Source: Mytilus californianus (Eukaryota; Mollusca; Bivalvia; Mytilida; Mytilidae). From it: a DNA stretch of 64,000 bases. Where the stretch lies: contig NW_026262668.1 of assembly GCF_021869535.1 (NCBI RefSeq), positions 70,515,558-70,579,557 of the forward strand, given 5' to 3'. This document shows positions 11,624 through 22,352 of the stretch, piece by piece. Positions within the stretch are counted from its first letter, which is position 1, and every line of letters starts with the position of its first letter. Under the pieces are notes generated by a model. That model did no database searches. It was not told where the DNA came from and worked only from the letters and a program-made list of their open reading frames with translations. Made by a program: the position numbers and the translations under genes.

Positions 11624-12399
11624 ATTGTCTTTATGCTTTAACTCCAGTGCGGATTGAAGATGATCGTTTTATAAAATTAACAATTCTTTCATACAAATAT
11701 GCCGCTAACATTATAATGAAAATAATTCAGCAGTTTTATGCAACCGTGGAGTGTGAAAACTTAATGGAGTTTTTAGACAAAGAAAAACATCACTTGTTCC
11801 ATAAACGCAAGAAAACATTCGAATGCCGCTCTTGTGAAAATAAAACCTTTGATAAATCAATTATGGAATATGATTGGAATAGATTTTTCAAGGAAATTAA
11901 TAATGGGAAGCATTCGCATGAAGGTAAAGATCTCGACAAACGATGCCCAGAATATTTTTCTGCAAAGGAGTTAGATGAACATAATATTCATGTATCATTA
12001 GGATGTTATTTGATAGCTAATATTGATGATTTGTACTCAAATGCCTTAGAAAAGTTGAAAAATGTTGATAGTCATTCATGGCATAACATATTCATATGCA
12101 GACATGGATGTGGAGGAGAAACTAGCATAGACCCATTTTGCGCTTTAAAAGTCATGAGAAACAGATTGGTAAAAGATACATTAAACGGCAATTTAAGTGA
12201 ACGTCAATTCAACACAGTTTGGGCGCAGATGTCAAGTGGTTTATTTGCTTGTTTACAATGCATCAAGGAAGAAGATTTTACAAGAAAAATGAAAACAGAA
12301 ATAAAAGGACTCCGAACTAAGAACATCAATAAAACAGAATGGAATGACTTTTTAAGCAGTCTGCCGGAGTGGATTCTCAACGACATAGATCTTGAAGAG
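11624..12399 (+). CDS. Single-exon Cys/His-rich HEPN-like domain (exon D)
   Basis: This 776-nt exon codes about 258 residues. The acceptor ctttttatttag ends at 11623 and the donor after ...IDLEE (gtaaag) starts at 12400. Phase is 1 in, 0 out; without splicing the frame stops three codons later. I recognise no named family, but the order of features follows the flanking HEPN units. There is an N-terminal helix (LSYKYAANIIMKIIQQF), a 'FLDKEKHHLFH' segment, a W-x-R-F-F position, a 'VSLGCYLIANI' helix, then MRNRLVKD and QFNTVWAQMSSGL, which align to 'YR..' and 'W..(I/V)S'. Inserted between are candidate metal ligands: CRSC, H-S-H, RCP and CRHGC. The nuclease His is absent (RNRLVKD). I infer a degenerate HEPN with a zinc-binding-type insert. 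Two-thirds of the protein seen before the bridge lies here. Confidence 0.7.
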
Positions 12400-14044
12400 G
12401 TAAAGTAAACCGAATTTGAATGAAAAATAATTCATTTATTGTGTCCCTACAATATGAAGACCTTCATCCTCATGCGCTTATCAATTTAAAGTAGGAGAAA
12501 GTACACATAAATTATTTTGTAATGAAACGAAACTAAGACTGATTGACGAATACAAGACATTCATTTTTTTTCGTCTTTTCACTTCTGTTGACGTTTGTAG
12601 TCCTGTTCAAACGCTGGCAATACTATTTCTTTTAAATATAAAAATAAATGAAAACATAAATTTGACAGTGCTAAAAAGAAATATAAGACAGGAAACATCA
12701 TTCACGATTTGCATCACTTTATTTGCCTAACTTTTATCGAACATAGCGAAGAATGTGAAAGAACTGAAAAAATAGGTTTTTACACTGCTAGTTTAGAACC
12801 TTCCTTTGTACAATAAAGGTTTGTATTTATTGGTCGATTAAAGTATTATCTGTCTCTGAAAAAGGACCTGCAACGGTCTTCTGAGAGCTTTAAGTAGTTT
12901 TGATATGCAATAGTTATATGTTCATCGCTTTTGAATGAATATCTTGTTTGTTTCTTCACTTTAAAAATTAAAATCTTTAACTCATGAAATTAAAAGAGGA
13001 AGTATCAACGATTTCCATCAATAATAAATTCATTTTCTCAAGGATATATTACATTTCGTGTATATTATTGGATTGAACCTAATGTGTGTCTTATATCTCA
13101 GTGAACGTAAATACGAAGTTAAAGAGACAGTATTGACGAAAATCGTTATTCAAGATGAAAACTTTAAACCGTTGTACATGTGGGAATTTATATGAATGAG
13201 CATATATGTTTCTTGTCATTTTCGTTACTAAAATGAACGTAATTAAAGCAAAAACGCTATATTTTTCGTCGTTCGTTAGACCAAAGCAAATTATTTCTAG
13301 GTTAGACAATACTTGGTTATATTTTATGATAATATAAAGCCCGAGGACTAGTTAAAGTTTCTCGCAAATTTTGAGAGTTATTTGTTGAAACCCTTCGATA
13401 AAGTGAATATGCTAATTTTTATCAAAAATGATTTTTTGGCAAACTAGGCGGTACTATAAAAAGCGGCATCACTCTTTGACTTTATGTTGGAGAAATGTTT
13501 AATACACAGTTAGTTCCTTTCCCTGTTGTTATCTGATTCAGTTGCAGGTTGAAGGTGGCAGGAAAATTTGGGAACTGAAATTAAACCCCCATCCCTCCCT
13601 GATTTTTATAATAATTATTTTTAAATCATTTTACTACCCGTCCATTTGAAATTATTAAAAGCTGAGTGTACTTCTTATTCCGTTTACGCAAGATTCTGAC
13701 TATGTTTTTATTATTTTCTTTTCCTTTACCAGTCCCGTGAGGTGTGTAAACCAGGATAAGTCTTCCCTGTGAGTCGTGTGATTTCGTTTGCCAGTCTAAA
13801 TTTTCCATCCAATATGTTTTTATTACTGAACTTTGGCGTTGGAATACATTCATGTTTTCTTTTTTAAATATACTGATTCAACGTTCCAATGTTGACATAT
13901 TGCAGTTGTTTCATGCTGCAAACCTCCTTATTTCACCTACAGAAAACGTGTTTTTGCTGGTTTCTTAGGCTATTCGTTCAATTTTGCATTGATTTAGTTA
14001 TTGAGATTCAGTAATGTTTTTGATTTAATGATTTTGTTTTGTAG
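12400..14044. other. Intron between exons D and E, nothing recognised
   Basis: AT-rich, with a T-rich acceptor at the far end. The minus-strand open frames at 13091-13309 and 13626-13853 have no family resemblance or splice support. Confidence 0.5.
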
Positions 14045-14096
14045 AGAAGTGACGAATTAACAATTTTCTTAAAGATTCTTTCAAATGACGTTAAGA
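14045..14096 (+). CDS. Small linker exon E of the HEPN gene
   Basis: A 52-nt exon coding RSDELTIFLKILSNDVK. The acceptor ttttgttttgtag ends at 14044 and the donor gtaagta starts at 14097. Phase is 0 in, 1 out, which fits exon D (phase 0 out). It can continue into either 15808 or 16967, which both accept phase 1. The assignment rests on splice sites and phase only because the peptide is too short to identify. Confidence 0.6.
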
Positions 14097-14293
14097 GTAA
14101 GTATTTTGAATAATGGTGACTGTATCGATTAGCAATAGTATACACTTATTTTTTTATTTTACTTAAAGCTGAGGGAACGTATTTGTGTCGAGGGGGACAA
14201 TAAACTTGCTATTGTCCGAATAGCCAATAAATATTATTATTATACAGACAGTATGGGGGAAATGTTTGCTTTGAGTAAACAGGTTTTGAAACT

Positions 14294-14745
14294 ATTAAAG
14301 GAGAGGCAAAATATACCAAAGGAATATTCAAACTCATAAGTTGAAAAAAACTGACACTGCCATGTCAAAAAAAAAACAAAGAGAAACAACATTATACAAA
14401 ACACAACAATAAAAACTACAGACAGAGCAACACACAACCCAACCGAAAATCTGGGGTGATCTCTTGTGCTCCAGTAGGGTAAACAGATCCTGCTCCAGAT
14501 GTGACACCCATAGTGTTGCTCATGTAAATAAAAACCCGGTGATAAGTCTTATTTGAAAGCCCACATTCGAGGAAAAGAGGATGGGATTGTGGTTACGACA
14601 GTCGGAACATATCCGTCATGCAAATATAACGACAGTTGGATCATATCCGTGGTCATCTGTAAAACAGATATTCTATAACGGTCATCTAACTAGTTATGGC
14701 GTCCGAAAATTGTCAAAGGGATGATTTCAACTTCACCACTTGGAT
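14294..14745 (-). repeat. Penelope-like element 3' end
   Basis: Minus-strand copy of the 3' tail and last RT codons. It includes the reverse of the 'ggtgatctc...gtgctcc...gatcctgctcca' block found at 43.7 kb (-) and 18.0 kb (+), then the reverse of the RHHELVDRY region near 14690. The edge near 14294 carries the reverse of the 'tttggtat..cctctcctttaatag' terminus. It is diverged, with no open frame. Confidence 0.7.
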
Positions 14746-15807
14746 TTCTGATTTAATATCTTGTTAGGTATTCCTATTAACCAGTAAATGGTCTTTTAAT
14801 GGGAAAATATTTGCCTCCAGTAAATAGTTCATACCTAGTAAATAGTTTTTATTAGCAGAGAATTTCGTAATAGATAGAAAATTTATTCGTCTATACTTTT
14901 ATAAAAAAAATACATACTGAGGTATAATAATCAGTTTTGTTCTAACTGAATCCCTTGATAATTATGAAAGAACTATACGACAAAGGTATAGAGATACCTG
15001 CCTAATATTAATGATTAGACACACATTTAATCATGTTTATTTCTTAATGCGTTTGTGTTCGTCGTATCTTCAAGTATCAGCGTTCCTTACATTCAAAACA
15101 CAATCACGATAACTTATTTTATACGAACCTTAATTCAACGAATTTAAATTGACTATACAATTGCTGTGTGTTTGTTTATTCTACATTGGCTAGAGGTATA
15201 GGGGAGGGTTGAGACCTCACAAAACATGTTTAACCCCGCCGCATTTTTGCGCCTGTCCCAAGTCAGGAGCCTCTGGCCTTTATTAGTATGTTTTTGAATT
15301 TTAGTTCATTTATATGTTTTGAAGTTTAGTATGACGTCCATTTTCACTGAACTAGTACACATTTTTGTTTAGGGCCATCTGAGGCCAGCCTCCGGGTGCG
15401 GTATTTTCTCGCTGTGTTGAAGACCCATTGGTGGCCTTCGGCTGTTTTCTGCTCTTCGGTCGGGTTGTTGTCTCTTTGACACATTCCCCATTTCCTTTCT
15501 CAATCTTAATCATACAGCTCAAACCTTCTATTTTTGAATTTATAAACTTAAATATCTGCTTGGGAACATGCCTAACACTAATACATAGAATTGTTACAGA
15601 GTACATTGTATAACTCAGACTTTAATTTAAAATTTGAATTTTCTGTCCTGTTTATACATTGATGAATTAAGGTGAGAAAGTTTAAAGGAGAGAAAAATGC
15701 AAAACGTTGACTTTTAACGAAAAAACATTTAGCCCTGTCCTTTCGAAATTGAAATAATTACCTAATGATATGATTTACCGACAGTATATTGTTCTTCCTA
15801 ATTGCAG
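14746..15807. other. Intron upstream of exon F1, with one repeat
   Basis: AT-rich sequence. The only recognisable item is the interspersed repeat at 15190-15510. Overlapping open frames on both strands at 15352-15613 are the repeat itself. Confidence 0.5.
15190..15510 (+). repeat. Interspersed repeat (family with tttcggtcgggttgttgt tail)
   Basis: Contains gcctgtcccaagtcagga, ccagcctccgggtgcgg and cttcggtcgggttgttgtc in an order I associate with a common mussel repeat. A tail fragment is also at 6100-6165. It shows no coding capacity. Confidence 0.6.
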
Positions 15808-15875
15808 CTATCGAATATGGAGCTGTTGAAAAGTTATTAACGACGTGGACAGTACACAAGAATGAACAGTTTTAA
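15808..15875 (+). CDS. Possible alternative terminal exon F1 of the HEPN gene
   Basis: The acceptor (gttcttcctaattgcag) ends at 15807. Phase 1 entry from exon E gives TIEYGAVEKLLTTWTVHKNEQF and then a TAA stop at 15873-15875. There is no convincing donor inside. If used, it ends the protein after the first HEPN and the Cys/His-rich domain, giving a short form. The exon at 16967 competes for the same phase 1 donor. No clear polyadenylation signal follows. It could also be a chance acceptor. Confidence 0.45.
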
Positions 15876-15974
15876 AAACAATTCATACTTTTCATTCAAG
15901 TGTTAAAATACATACTGATTGCCTTAATGAGATTTTGATTGAACATTTTATAAAAAAATCATCAAAGATACCTG

Positions 15975-16030
15975 GTTTTGCGCATTGTTGAAGGCCGTAC
16001 GGTAATCTGTAGTTGCTAATATCAAGTCAA
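15975..16030 (-). repeat. Short fragment of repeat family A
   Basis: The words cgcattgttgaaggccgta and cggtaatctgtagttgctaa match the family's reverse strand. It breaks off into the ribozyme-bearing repeat. Confidence 0.5.
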
Positions 16031-16390
16031 GTTGCCAACTTCTACGTCACTTGGAAATATGTATCATTGTAGACGAAACTCGCGTCTTGCGTTCAAAATG
16101 ATAAGCCTGGTATCTTTAATGAGTTTTTTCTACCACCACTGGTCGGTGCCACTGATGGTGTCGGTTTCATCGCCGGGGGTATCACCAGCCAGTATTTAGC
16201 ACTTCTGTTTTGACATGAATTATTTTTGAAATGGTAATGTTTATAAATGAACTGTTTGCAAAACATTGAATTTTCAAAATACTAAGGATTTTCTGGCCCA
16301 GGTATAGATAAGATTAATTGTATTTGGCGAATGCTTTCGGAATGTTTGGTCCTCAATGCTTCAGCTTCGTACTTTATTTGGCCTTATTCG

Positions 16391-16437
16391 AGCGTCACTG
16401 ATGAGTCTTTTGTGGACGAAAGCGCAGCTGGCGTACA
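16391..16437 (+). ncRNA. Hammerhead ribozyme, middle copy (damaged cleavage site)
   Basis: Stem I GCGTCA (16392-16397) can pair fully, with two G-U pairs, with TGGCGT (16429-16434). Core CTGATGA is at 16398-16404. Stem II GTC/GAC (16405-16407 / 16415-16417) closes a 7-base loop. GAAA is at 16418-16421. Stem III is a minimal GC palindrome. The expected U-C cleavage step is replaced by G-C at 16427-16428, so self-cleavage should be lost. Confidence 0.6.
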
Positions 16438-16765
16438 AAATTTTAAGCGTGGTATCTTTGATGAGTTTTTTTGGCAATCATAATAAATCTTCTTATTTTC
16501 ATATTATAATTTCATTACTCATACACGCGTTCCGTCTAAATTAGACTTGTCAGCAGTGACACTCGAATGAAAACAGATGGAAGGCCAAATCGAACAAGAA
16601 ATTGATGCGTATTAAACAAAGAAATTAAAACGAATGTAAAGCAGTTTCAAAATGACAGAATCGTCTGCTACTAAATAACATTATCTGAATTTGGCGAATC
16701 CTTTCGGAATGTTTGGTCCTTAATGCTCTTCAACTTCGTACTTTATTTGGCCTTTTATCTTTTCG

Positions 16766-16812
16766 ATAGTCGCTGATGAGTCTTTTGTAGACGAAACTCG
16801 CGTCTTGCGTAC
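16766..16812 (+). ncRNA. Hammerhead ribozyme, third copy (weak stem I)
   Basis: CTGATGA (16773-16779), stem II GTC/GAC with loop TTTTGTA, GAAA (16793-16796), CTCGCG, then the cleavage step TC (16803-16804) are all present. The stem I strands (…TAGTCG / TTGCGT) no longer match well. So the core is intact but the flanking helix is decayed. Confidence 0.55.
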
Positions 16813-16966
16813 ACAAATAAATGGTAATAGGTAAGCAAATACTGTTAAATCTGGCTACTATAATTATTTCATGTACATATTTTGACAAAAATGGATTTTT
16901 AGCGTATAACACCTAACCAGAAGTATGACATTACATTGTACGTTAATGTTACTTGGTCTTTTACAG

Positions 16967-17024
16967 GTTCGTCTCAAGGTTACAGATTGCGAAAATTAAC
17001 TGATCGGAAGCATTTAATGAAAAG
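16967..17024 (+). CDS. Possible bridging exon F2 joining the two HEPN modules
   Basis: The acceptor ggtcttttacag ends at 16966 and the donor gtaagatc starts at 17025. Entered in phase 1 it reads SSQGYRLRKLTDRKHLMK, open throughout, and leaves in phase 2. The next HEPN exon, at 31799, can only be entered in phase 2 from its best acceptor, so exons E, F2 and A' connect without a stop. That phase match is the main evidence for a single long gene. The peptide is basic and not recognisable. Alternatively it is a chance exon-like sequence. Confidence 0.45.
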
Positions 17025-17393
17025 GTAAGATCATTTGTAAAGAATTAGAAGGCTTTTTCTAGTCTATGGTAACTGAATTGACAGATCACGTACCCGGGGC
17101 TTGCTATAATTAGCTACGTAATACCTTAACATGATGCAACAATGGAAGTATTATATTGACAGGAACTCCAACAAACCGAATTTAAACGTTTATAGTGCGA
17201 TGCCACACAATCGTTACGTATCTGTTAATTAACTCGACATGTCATGTCGATCCATGAGTTCAATCAATTTTTTTTGGAACCTCGTCATAGTCCGTAATTA
17301 CGGAATATACCGAAATAACTGAATGTGTTCTTAATTGTCAAGGAAATGACATTTAACGACCATATCACTAAATGACAAATATCAGTTTTTACA

Positions 17394-17465
17394 ACAACAT
17401 GTAGATGATGTTCTCTCACAACATGTAGATGATGTTCTCTCACAACATGTAGATGATGTTCTCTC
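17394..17465 (+). repeat. Three tandem 24-bp units inside a Penelope-like RT
   Basis: The unit acaacatgtagatgatgtt plus ctctc is present three times head to tail (17394, 17418, 17442). The third copy runs straight into the RT frame at DDVLSLNNTKFGDY. Each unit therefore repeats the codons of the catalytic V-D-D motif. It sits at the 5' edge of this truncated element. Confidence 0.9.
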
Positions 17466-18255
17466 ACTAAATAATACAAAATTTGGTGACTATGTTGAAC
17501 GAATCTATCCCATCGAACTAGAGATAAAGGATACTACAGATACAGTTAAGTCTGCCTCATATCTTGACTTACATCTAGAAATTGACAATGAGGGTCGGTT
17601 GAAAACAAAACTTTACGACAAAAGAGATGATTTCAGCTTCCCAATTGTGAACTTTCCATTTCTATGTAGCAACATTCCAGCAGCGCCTGCATACGGAGTA
17701 TATATCTCCCAATTGATACGATATTCCCGGGCTTGTGTTTCCTATCATGATTTCCTTGATAGAGGATTGCTGCTCACAAGGAAGCTATTAAACCAAGAGT
17801 TCCAAATGGTGAAGTTGAAGTCATCCCTTCGTAAATTTTACGGACGCCATCACGAGTTGGTTGACCGTTATGGAATAACCGTTTCACAGATGATATCGGA
17901 TATGTTCCTTATGTCGTAACTACAATACCCTTCCCTTTTCACGAATGTGACTTACCGAATTAGACTATTTACCGGATTTGTAATAACATAAGCAACTCGA
18001 CGGGTGCCACATGTGGAGCATGATCTGCTTACCCTTCCGGAGCACCTGAGATCACCCCCAGTTTTTGGTGGGGTTCGTGTTGCTTAGTCTTTAGTTTTCT
18101 ATGTTGTGTCATCTGTACTATTATTTGTCTGTTTGTCTTTTTATTTTTGGCCATGACGTTGTCAGTTTGTTTTCGATCTATGAGTTTGACTGTCCCTCTG
18201 GTATCTTTCGTCCCTCTTTTACGGGTTTTGCTGCGTTAAAACAAATAAAAAGAAA
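17466..18255 (+). pseudogene. Penelope-like element: RT C-terminus and 3' tail
   Basis: The open frame continues from the tandem units to a TAA at 17917-17919. It codes the C-terminal RT/thumb region (ERIYPIELEIKDTTD, SYLDLHLEID, LYDKRDDFSF, then FLCSNIPAAPAYGVY and RHHELVDRY). About 335 bp of 3' tail follows, with the block 'gagcatgatctgcttaccc…cctgagatcacccc' and the terminus 'ctctggtatctttcgtccctc'. It is 5' truncated, with no fingers domain and no GIY-YIG endonuclease. Eight other fragments of the family are in the window. The Penelope assignment is from motif memory; a related non-LTR clade is possible. Confidence 0.7.
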
Positions 18256-18339
18256 GAAAAGAAAACCTCGCGACTCTGAAGAGTAAAAATACTCGCAAGC
18301 CATGAATATTTCAGTTTTAGTTACAATCAATTTTAATAG

Positions 18340-19215
18340 TATTTCATGAGAGGGCCGCTGGCTAATGCGCCGTTCACACAGTGCCGGATTTCTACGAGTA
18401 GGGAATGGTCCGGAGAGGTCGGCCAATCACCCCCCACAGTTAGGTGCGTCCCGTAACATTCGGGGAAACTCAGCCGATTTTGTCTAGTCGGATTATAATT
18501 GTGACTATGTCGTGACAGATTCTGCTGTATCGGATCAAAATCTTAACAATGTTCTGTGTTTTCTGGACGGTGTCCTATGGAACGGGCATGATCTGGAGAA
18601 ATTTGTCATTGCTGTTTTTTTGCCGATTGAGTCCGGATTGCATCCAGATCTTTCCGAATGCGAACCGTCTTTTTTCCGGAACAGTCCCGTTATTAATACA
18701 TAATTCGGCAATAATACCCATGTCGGAGTCCCGACAATTACAAAACACGATACGACGGAGTCCAGACAAAGCCGTTTGCAAAACGGTACAGCATATTGTG
18801 ATAGAATTGCGTTCCAATAGTACCTGATCATCCCGAATTTGGCGATTGTTTTATAGGACGGGACTATCACATGAAACGGTTTTCTAACGGATATCTTCCG
18901 TCAGCTGCGGCTTACTCTCTGGTCACTGTCTGAACTCTGTCGGATCGGCAGAATATGGACGCTTTCGGGACATATTCGGTCGTCTTTTTCCATGCGAAAG
19001 ATACAAATCGAATCAGAATCGGCTGAATCTGGACACTGCCTGAACAATATCTGAGTTTTGTCGTGATTAAATAAATGTTTTTACAAATTTTTATTAAAGT
19101 TTGAATTTCCAGCCGCGATTCACTGGATCTTGATCAGACTTTCGACAAATTTTAATCGGGAATGGTCCTAGCAAGGACGGCAGTAAAAATCTTGAATGTG
19201 TGACCCCGGCTTAAA
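18340..19215. repeat. GC-rich block, possible non-autonomous DNA element
   Basis: It is clearly richer in GC than its surroundings. The ends are loosely inverted: gccgttcacacagtgccgg on the left, and gtgtgaccccggc read against it on the right. Words built on TCCGGA and CGGATC recur inside. Four overlapping open frames on both strands (18512-18870) arise from base composition; none resembles a protein I know. No clear target duplication was found. Confidence 0.35.
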
Positions 19216-19372
19216 CATGTATATAAACATGCTAGGCTTGAAAATCATAAATTTCTTTAATAAAAGTAAACTGAAAAGTTTTTATCTGCAATTTTATTGA
19301 GGTTTACTTCTAAGTGTTTACTGAATGTCAAGTGCCAAAATATTTTATAAATTTTTAACAACGGATTTGGAA

Positions 19373-19396
19373 AAAGGGGGGGGGGGGGGGGGGGTG
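19373..19396. repeat. Poly-G run
   Basis: About 20 uninterrupted G bases after ggaaaaagg. Simple sequence, likely to vary in length or be mis-assembled. Confidence 0.85.
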
Positions 19397-19435
19397 TAAG
19401 ATGGCTTTGATCGGAAAAAATATCCTATTCTGGCG

Positions 19436-19665
19436 TAATGAAAAAAAAAATAATACTGAACTCCAAAGAAAATTCAAAACGTAAAGTTCCTGATCAAATG
19501 GCAAAATCAAGAGCTCAAACACATCAAACGAATGGATAACAACTGTCATATTCATGACTTGGTACAGACATTTTCTTATGTAGAAAATGGTGGATTAAAC
19601 CTGGTTTTATAGCTAGCTAAACCTCTCACTTGAATGACAGTCGCATAAAATTCCATTATATTGAG
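19436..19665 (+). repeat. Repeat family B arm
   Basis: Contains aacaactgtcatattcatg, ttggtacagacattttctt, aaacctggttttatagct and aaacctctcacttgaatgac, matching the 7030-7283 arm in order. An inverted partner is at 21560-21800, 2 kb downstream. Confidence 0.65.
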
Positions 19666-19689
19666 AACAATGTGTGAACAAAATAAACA

Positions 19690-20699
19690 GACATAATATC
19701 TTTGAATATTGTTTACATTTGCACAAATATCGATTTTGTCAACATAACTAAATTTATATTCTTTTCGAATGGTTTTTGGGATGTATAAATACACTTCCAC
19801 GTTCATTTTCCATATAGAGATTGCTTTATCTATATATAACATTATACATATTTATTATAAGGTTAAATCCAAACTTTCCTACTGCCTGTCGATACTTTTA
19901 TTTTGGCATTGCACAAGTCATGTCTTCTTTGACTGTCCATGGCGTTAAAACACTAACTCCATGGCACGTGTTTTAGTTGATTTTAGTCTCTGGTGCATGA
20001 GTTTTTATTATTAATTGTTTTTGGCTTTTAACTAGCTTTCAGTACCTGCGAGTAATCTCAAATCGTACTTTCGTGTTATTTTGACCTGGCATACAATTTA
20101 TAATGCATTTTTGTTATTCAATGTTTACTTATTTTGTGTTAGATCTCGTCTCACTATTTTTTTTAGTATTTAGTATGACGATAAATTTTCACTGCTGTTC
20201 TCGTACTATGAACAACAAATTTATTTATTTTGTAAAAAACAACAAAATTATTATATTCAAATTTACCTGTGTACGTTATTTTATTTAACGCCATTTTGTC
20301 CAAGGTTATAGTTGTCTTTTTGACATTGTGTCATAGATCAAATTTATTCGTTCAGTGTATGTTTACTTGTTTTGGTTAATATGCCTTTTTGATTGAGTTA
20401 AACCTGCTGCATTTGTTTGCACCTGTCCTAAGTCAGGAACCTGTTTCAGTGGTTGTCTTTTGTTGATGTGGTCCTTAAGTGTTTCTCGTTTTATATAGAT
20501 TAGACCGTTGGTTTTCCTGTTTGAATTGTTTTACACTAGGCATTTTGGGGTCCTTTATAGCATGTTGTTCGGTGTGAGCCAAAGCTCCTTGTTGAAGGCC
20601 GTACTTTGACCTATAATTGTTTACTTTTACACATTGTGACTTGGATGGAGAGTTGTCTCATTGGCAATCATACCACGTCTTCTTATTTCTATAAAATAG
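19690..20699 (-). repeat. Repeat family A, near full-length copy
   Basis: This is the reverse orientation of the element at 56748-57843. Shared blocks in order are the mttgtcaacataactaaat region, 'tgtcttctttgactgtcc', 'tattaattgtttttggc', 'ctgtcctaagtcaggaa', 'tgaaggccgtactttgacc' and the end 'catacc-acgtcttcttatt'. It is about 1.0 kb. It has no open frame of note, so it is non-autonomous. Confidence 0.7.
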
Positions 20700-20999
20700 G
20701 TAAAAATGTAAAAAAAAAACAGGGGTACAGCAGTCAACATTGTGTTGTAATCTTGATCACTATAAAAACAAACAAATATGTCAACAAAGAAAAAATAAAA
20801 GGCATATAGACAAAGCACAAAGCAAAAACGAAAGACGAGAATACAAAAATTTACCATAGCACAATAACACAATGACGGAATGTATAAGTACCGAGCCACG
20901 TCAAATGGATATTACCAAAAAATAGACTTAACAGTAAAAGTAATAATTTACAAAGACAAATAAAAGAACACTATAACACGTTATTAAGATGATAAACAA

Positions 21000-21310
21000 A
21001 TGTCTACGACAAACAGGATGATTTCAACTTCCCAAGTATCAATTTCCCATTTCTCAGCAGTAACATACCCTCTGCTCCGTCGTATGGTGTGTACACATCT
21101 CAATTGATACGTTATGCTCGTGCATGTTCACACTATACGGACTTCATATACAGGAGTGTGCTCCTTGCGTAGAAACTGCTCCAACAGAGTTATGAGGAGG
21201 AAAGATTAAAAATGACACTCCGTAAATTTCATGGACACCATCACGAATTGGTTGATCTATACGATGTGTCTGTGTCTAAACTAATTAACGACATTTGTAC
21301 CACGTCTTAG
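21000..21310 (+). pseudogene. Penelope-like RT fragment, second subfamily
   Basis: Translates to VYDKQDDFNFPSINFPFL, then SSNIPSAPSYGVYTSQLIRY and RKFHGHHHELVDLYDVSVSK, with one in-frame stop near 21168. It is homologous to the RT end at 17.6-17.9 kb but about a third of residues differ, so it is a separate subfamily. A related copy is at 60990-61260. Confidence 0.65.
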
Positions 21311-21559
21311 ATTGTGGTTTACCATCTACGTCGTCTGTCTGCTAAGTACCAAACGTGACCTATTCCCGAATATGACTGTTTTGCCGAGTGTGAATTCGCA
21401 TTGCTATACGACGTGTTTCGGTATTTATACATCCAACATTCATGTATTTAGTAATGATGTTTCTTTTGTAAGTACGGTTTGATATTGTGTTGTGCCTTAT
21501 CGTTTGTGGTTTGAGTTCTTGCGTTTGTTTATACTGTATTGCTGTCACGTAGTGTTGTC

Positions 21560-21800
21560 ATCTTAGCGGGGTTTTTTTACATTGCCATATAAGCGGGAGG
21601 TTTGGCTAGCCATAAAACCAGGTTCAACCCACCATTTTTTCTTAAAATGTCTTGTTCCAAATCAGGAATATGACAGTTGTTATCAAATAGTCCGTTTCTA
21701 TGTATGTTGGCGTTTGTTTTTGTTGCAGTTCAGTGTTTCTGTTGTTCCGTTGTTTTCCTCTTATAGATGTTGTGTATCCCTCGGTTCAATGATATTCAAT
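21560..21800 (-). repeat. Repeat family B arm
   Basis: Reverse arm: acattgccatataagcggg, aggtttggctagccataaa, accaggttcaaccc and gaatatgacagttgtt. Pairs with 19436-19665. Confidence 0.65.
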
Positions 21801-22352
21801 GAATACGTTTAATTGAATTTTTATATGGTGAGACAACAGAGAAAACCATAAATATTCTTGTAACACTCGATAAAAATTTACAACCTATAACTTATCCTTC
21901 GCCATCTTGCACACTACACGCGCATCACATTATTTTCTGCAAATATCCTACTTCAGGTTCATGCAATTTTTAGTACCGGAGATTTTCTCGATTTCCAATT
22001 TCCAATGATAAAATCATATTAAACAAAACTAAAATTAATCTTTCCTATTTTCCATATGCAGTTAATGTTTTTATGTCATTCTGTTAAATATGTACCGAGT
22101 TTTTAGATCTTTTCAGAATTCGCCTTCATTAATTGAACTGAAACAGGTGTCGTCATTCATGTGGCGATCCACAAATAACCATGGGAATTTCCGTGTTTGT
22201 TTACATTGGTAGGTAGATAAGACATTCGATAACAATCACGTGATAAGATCAGCTTCAGTAAACGGAACAGGCGAAGGCGTCATCGCAGATACCCCACAAA
22301 GGAGTTATCACGTACTTGACAAACTGAGTCAAAACCTTTTATTTTTTTAAAG

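Larger units (their letters stand above)
16031..16830 (+). repeat. Retrozyme-like tandem repeat with three hammerhead copies
   Basis: Three diverged units each carry a 'GAC-GAAA' ribozyme box, at 16072, 16415 and 16790, spaced 343 and 375 bp apart. Between them the shared unit sequence includes gcgaatgctttcggaatg, tggtcct(c/t)aatgct and cttcgtactttatttggcct, and ends 'ctggtatctttgatgag'. Metazoan retrozymes are described as tandem repeats of a few hundred bases with one hammerhead per unit, and this layout agrees. All three copies show damage. It lies in the intron before exon F2. Confidence 0.6.

Noticed and set aside
15352-15613. Overlapping frames on both strands
   Set aside because: They coincide with an interspersed repeat and have no splice or family support.
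18535-18870. Minus-strand frame of 111 codons
   Set aside because: It comes with overlapping frames on the other strand and reflects GC-rich composition. No known motif.
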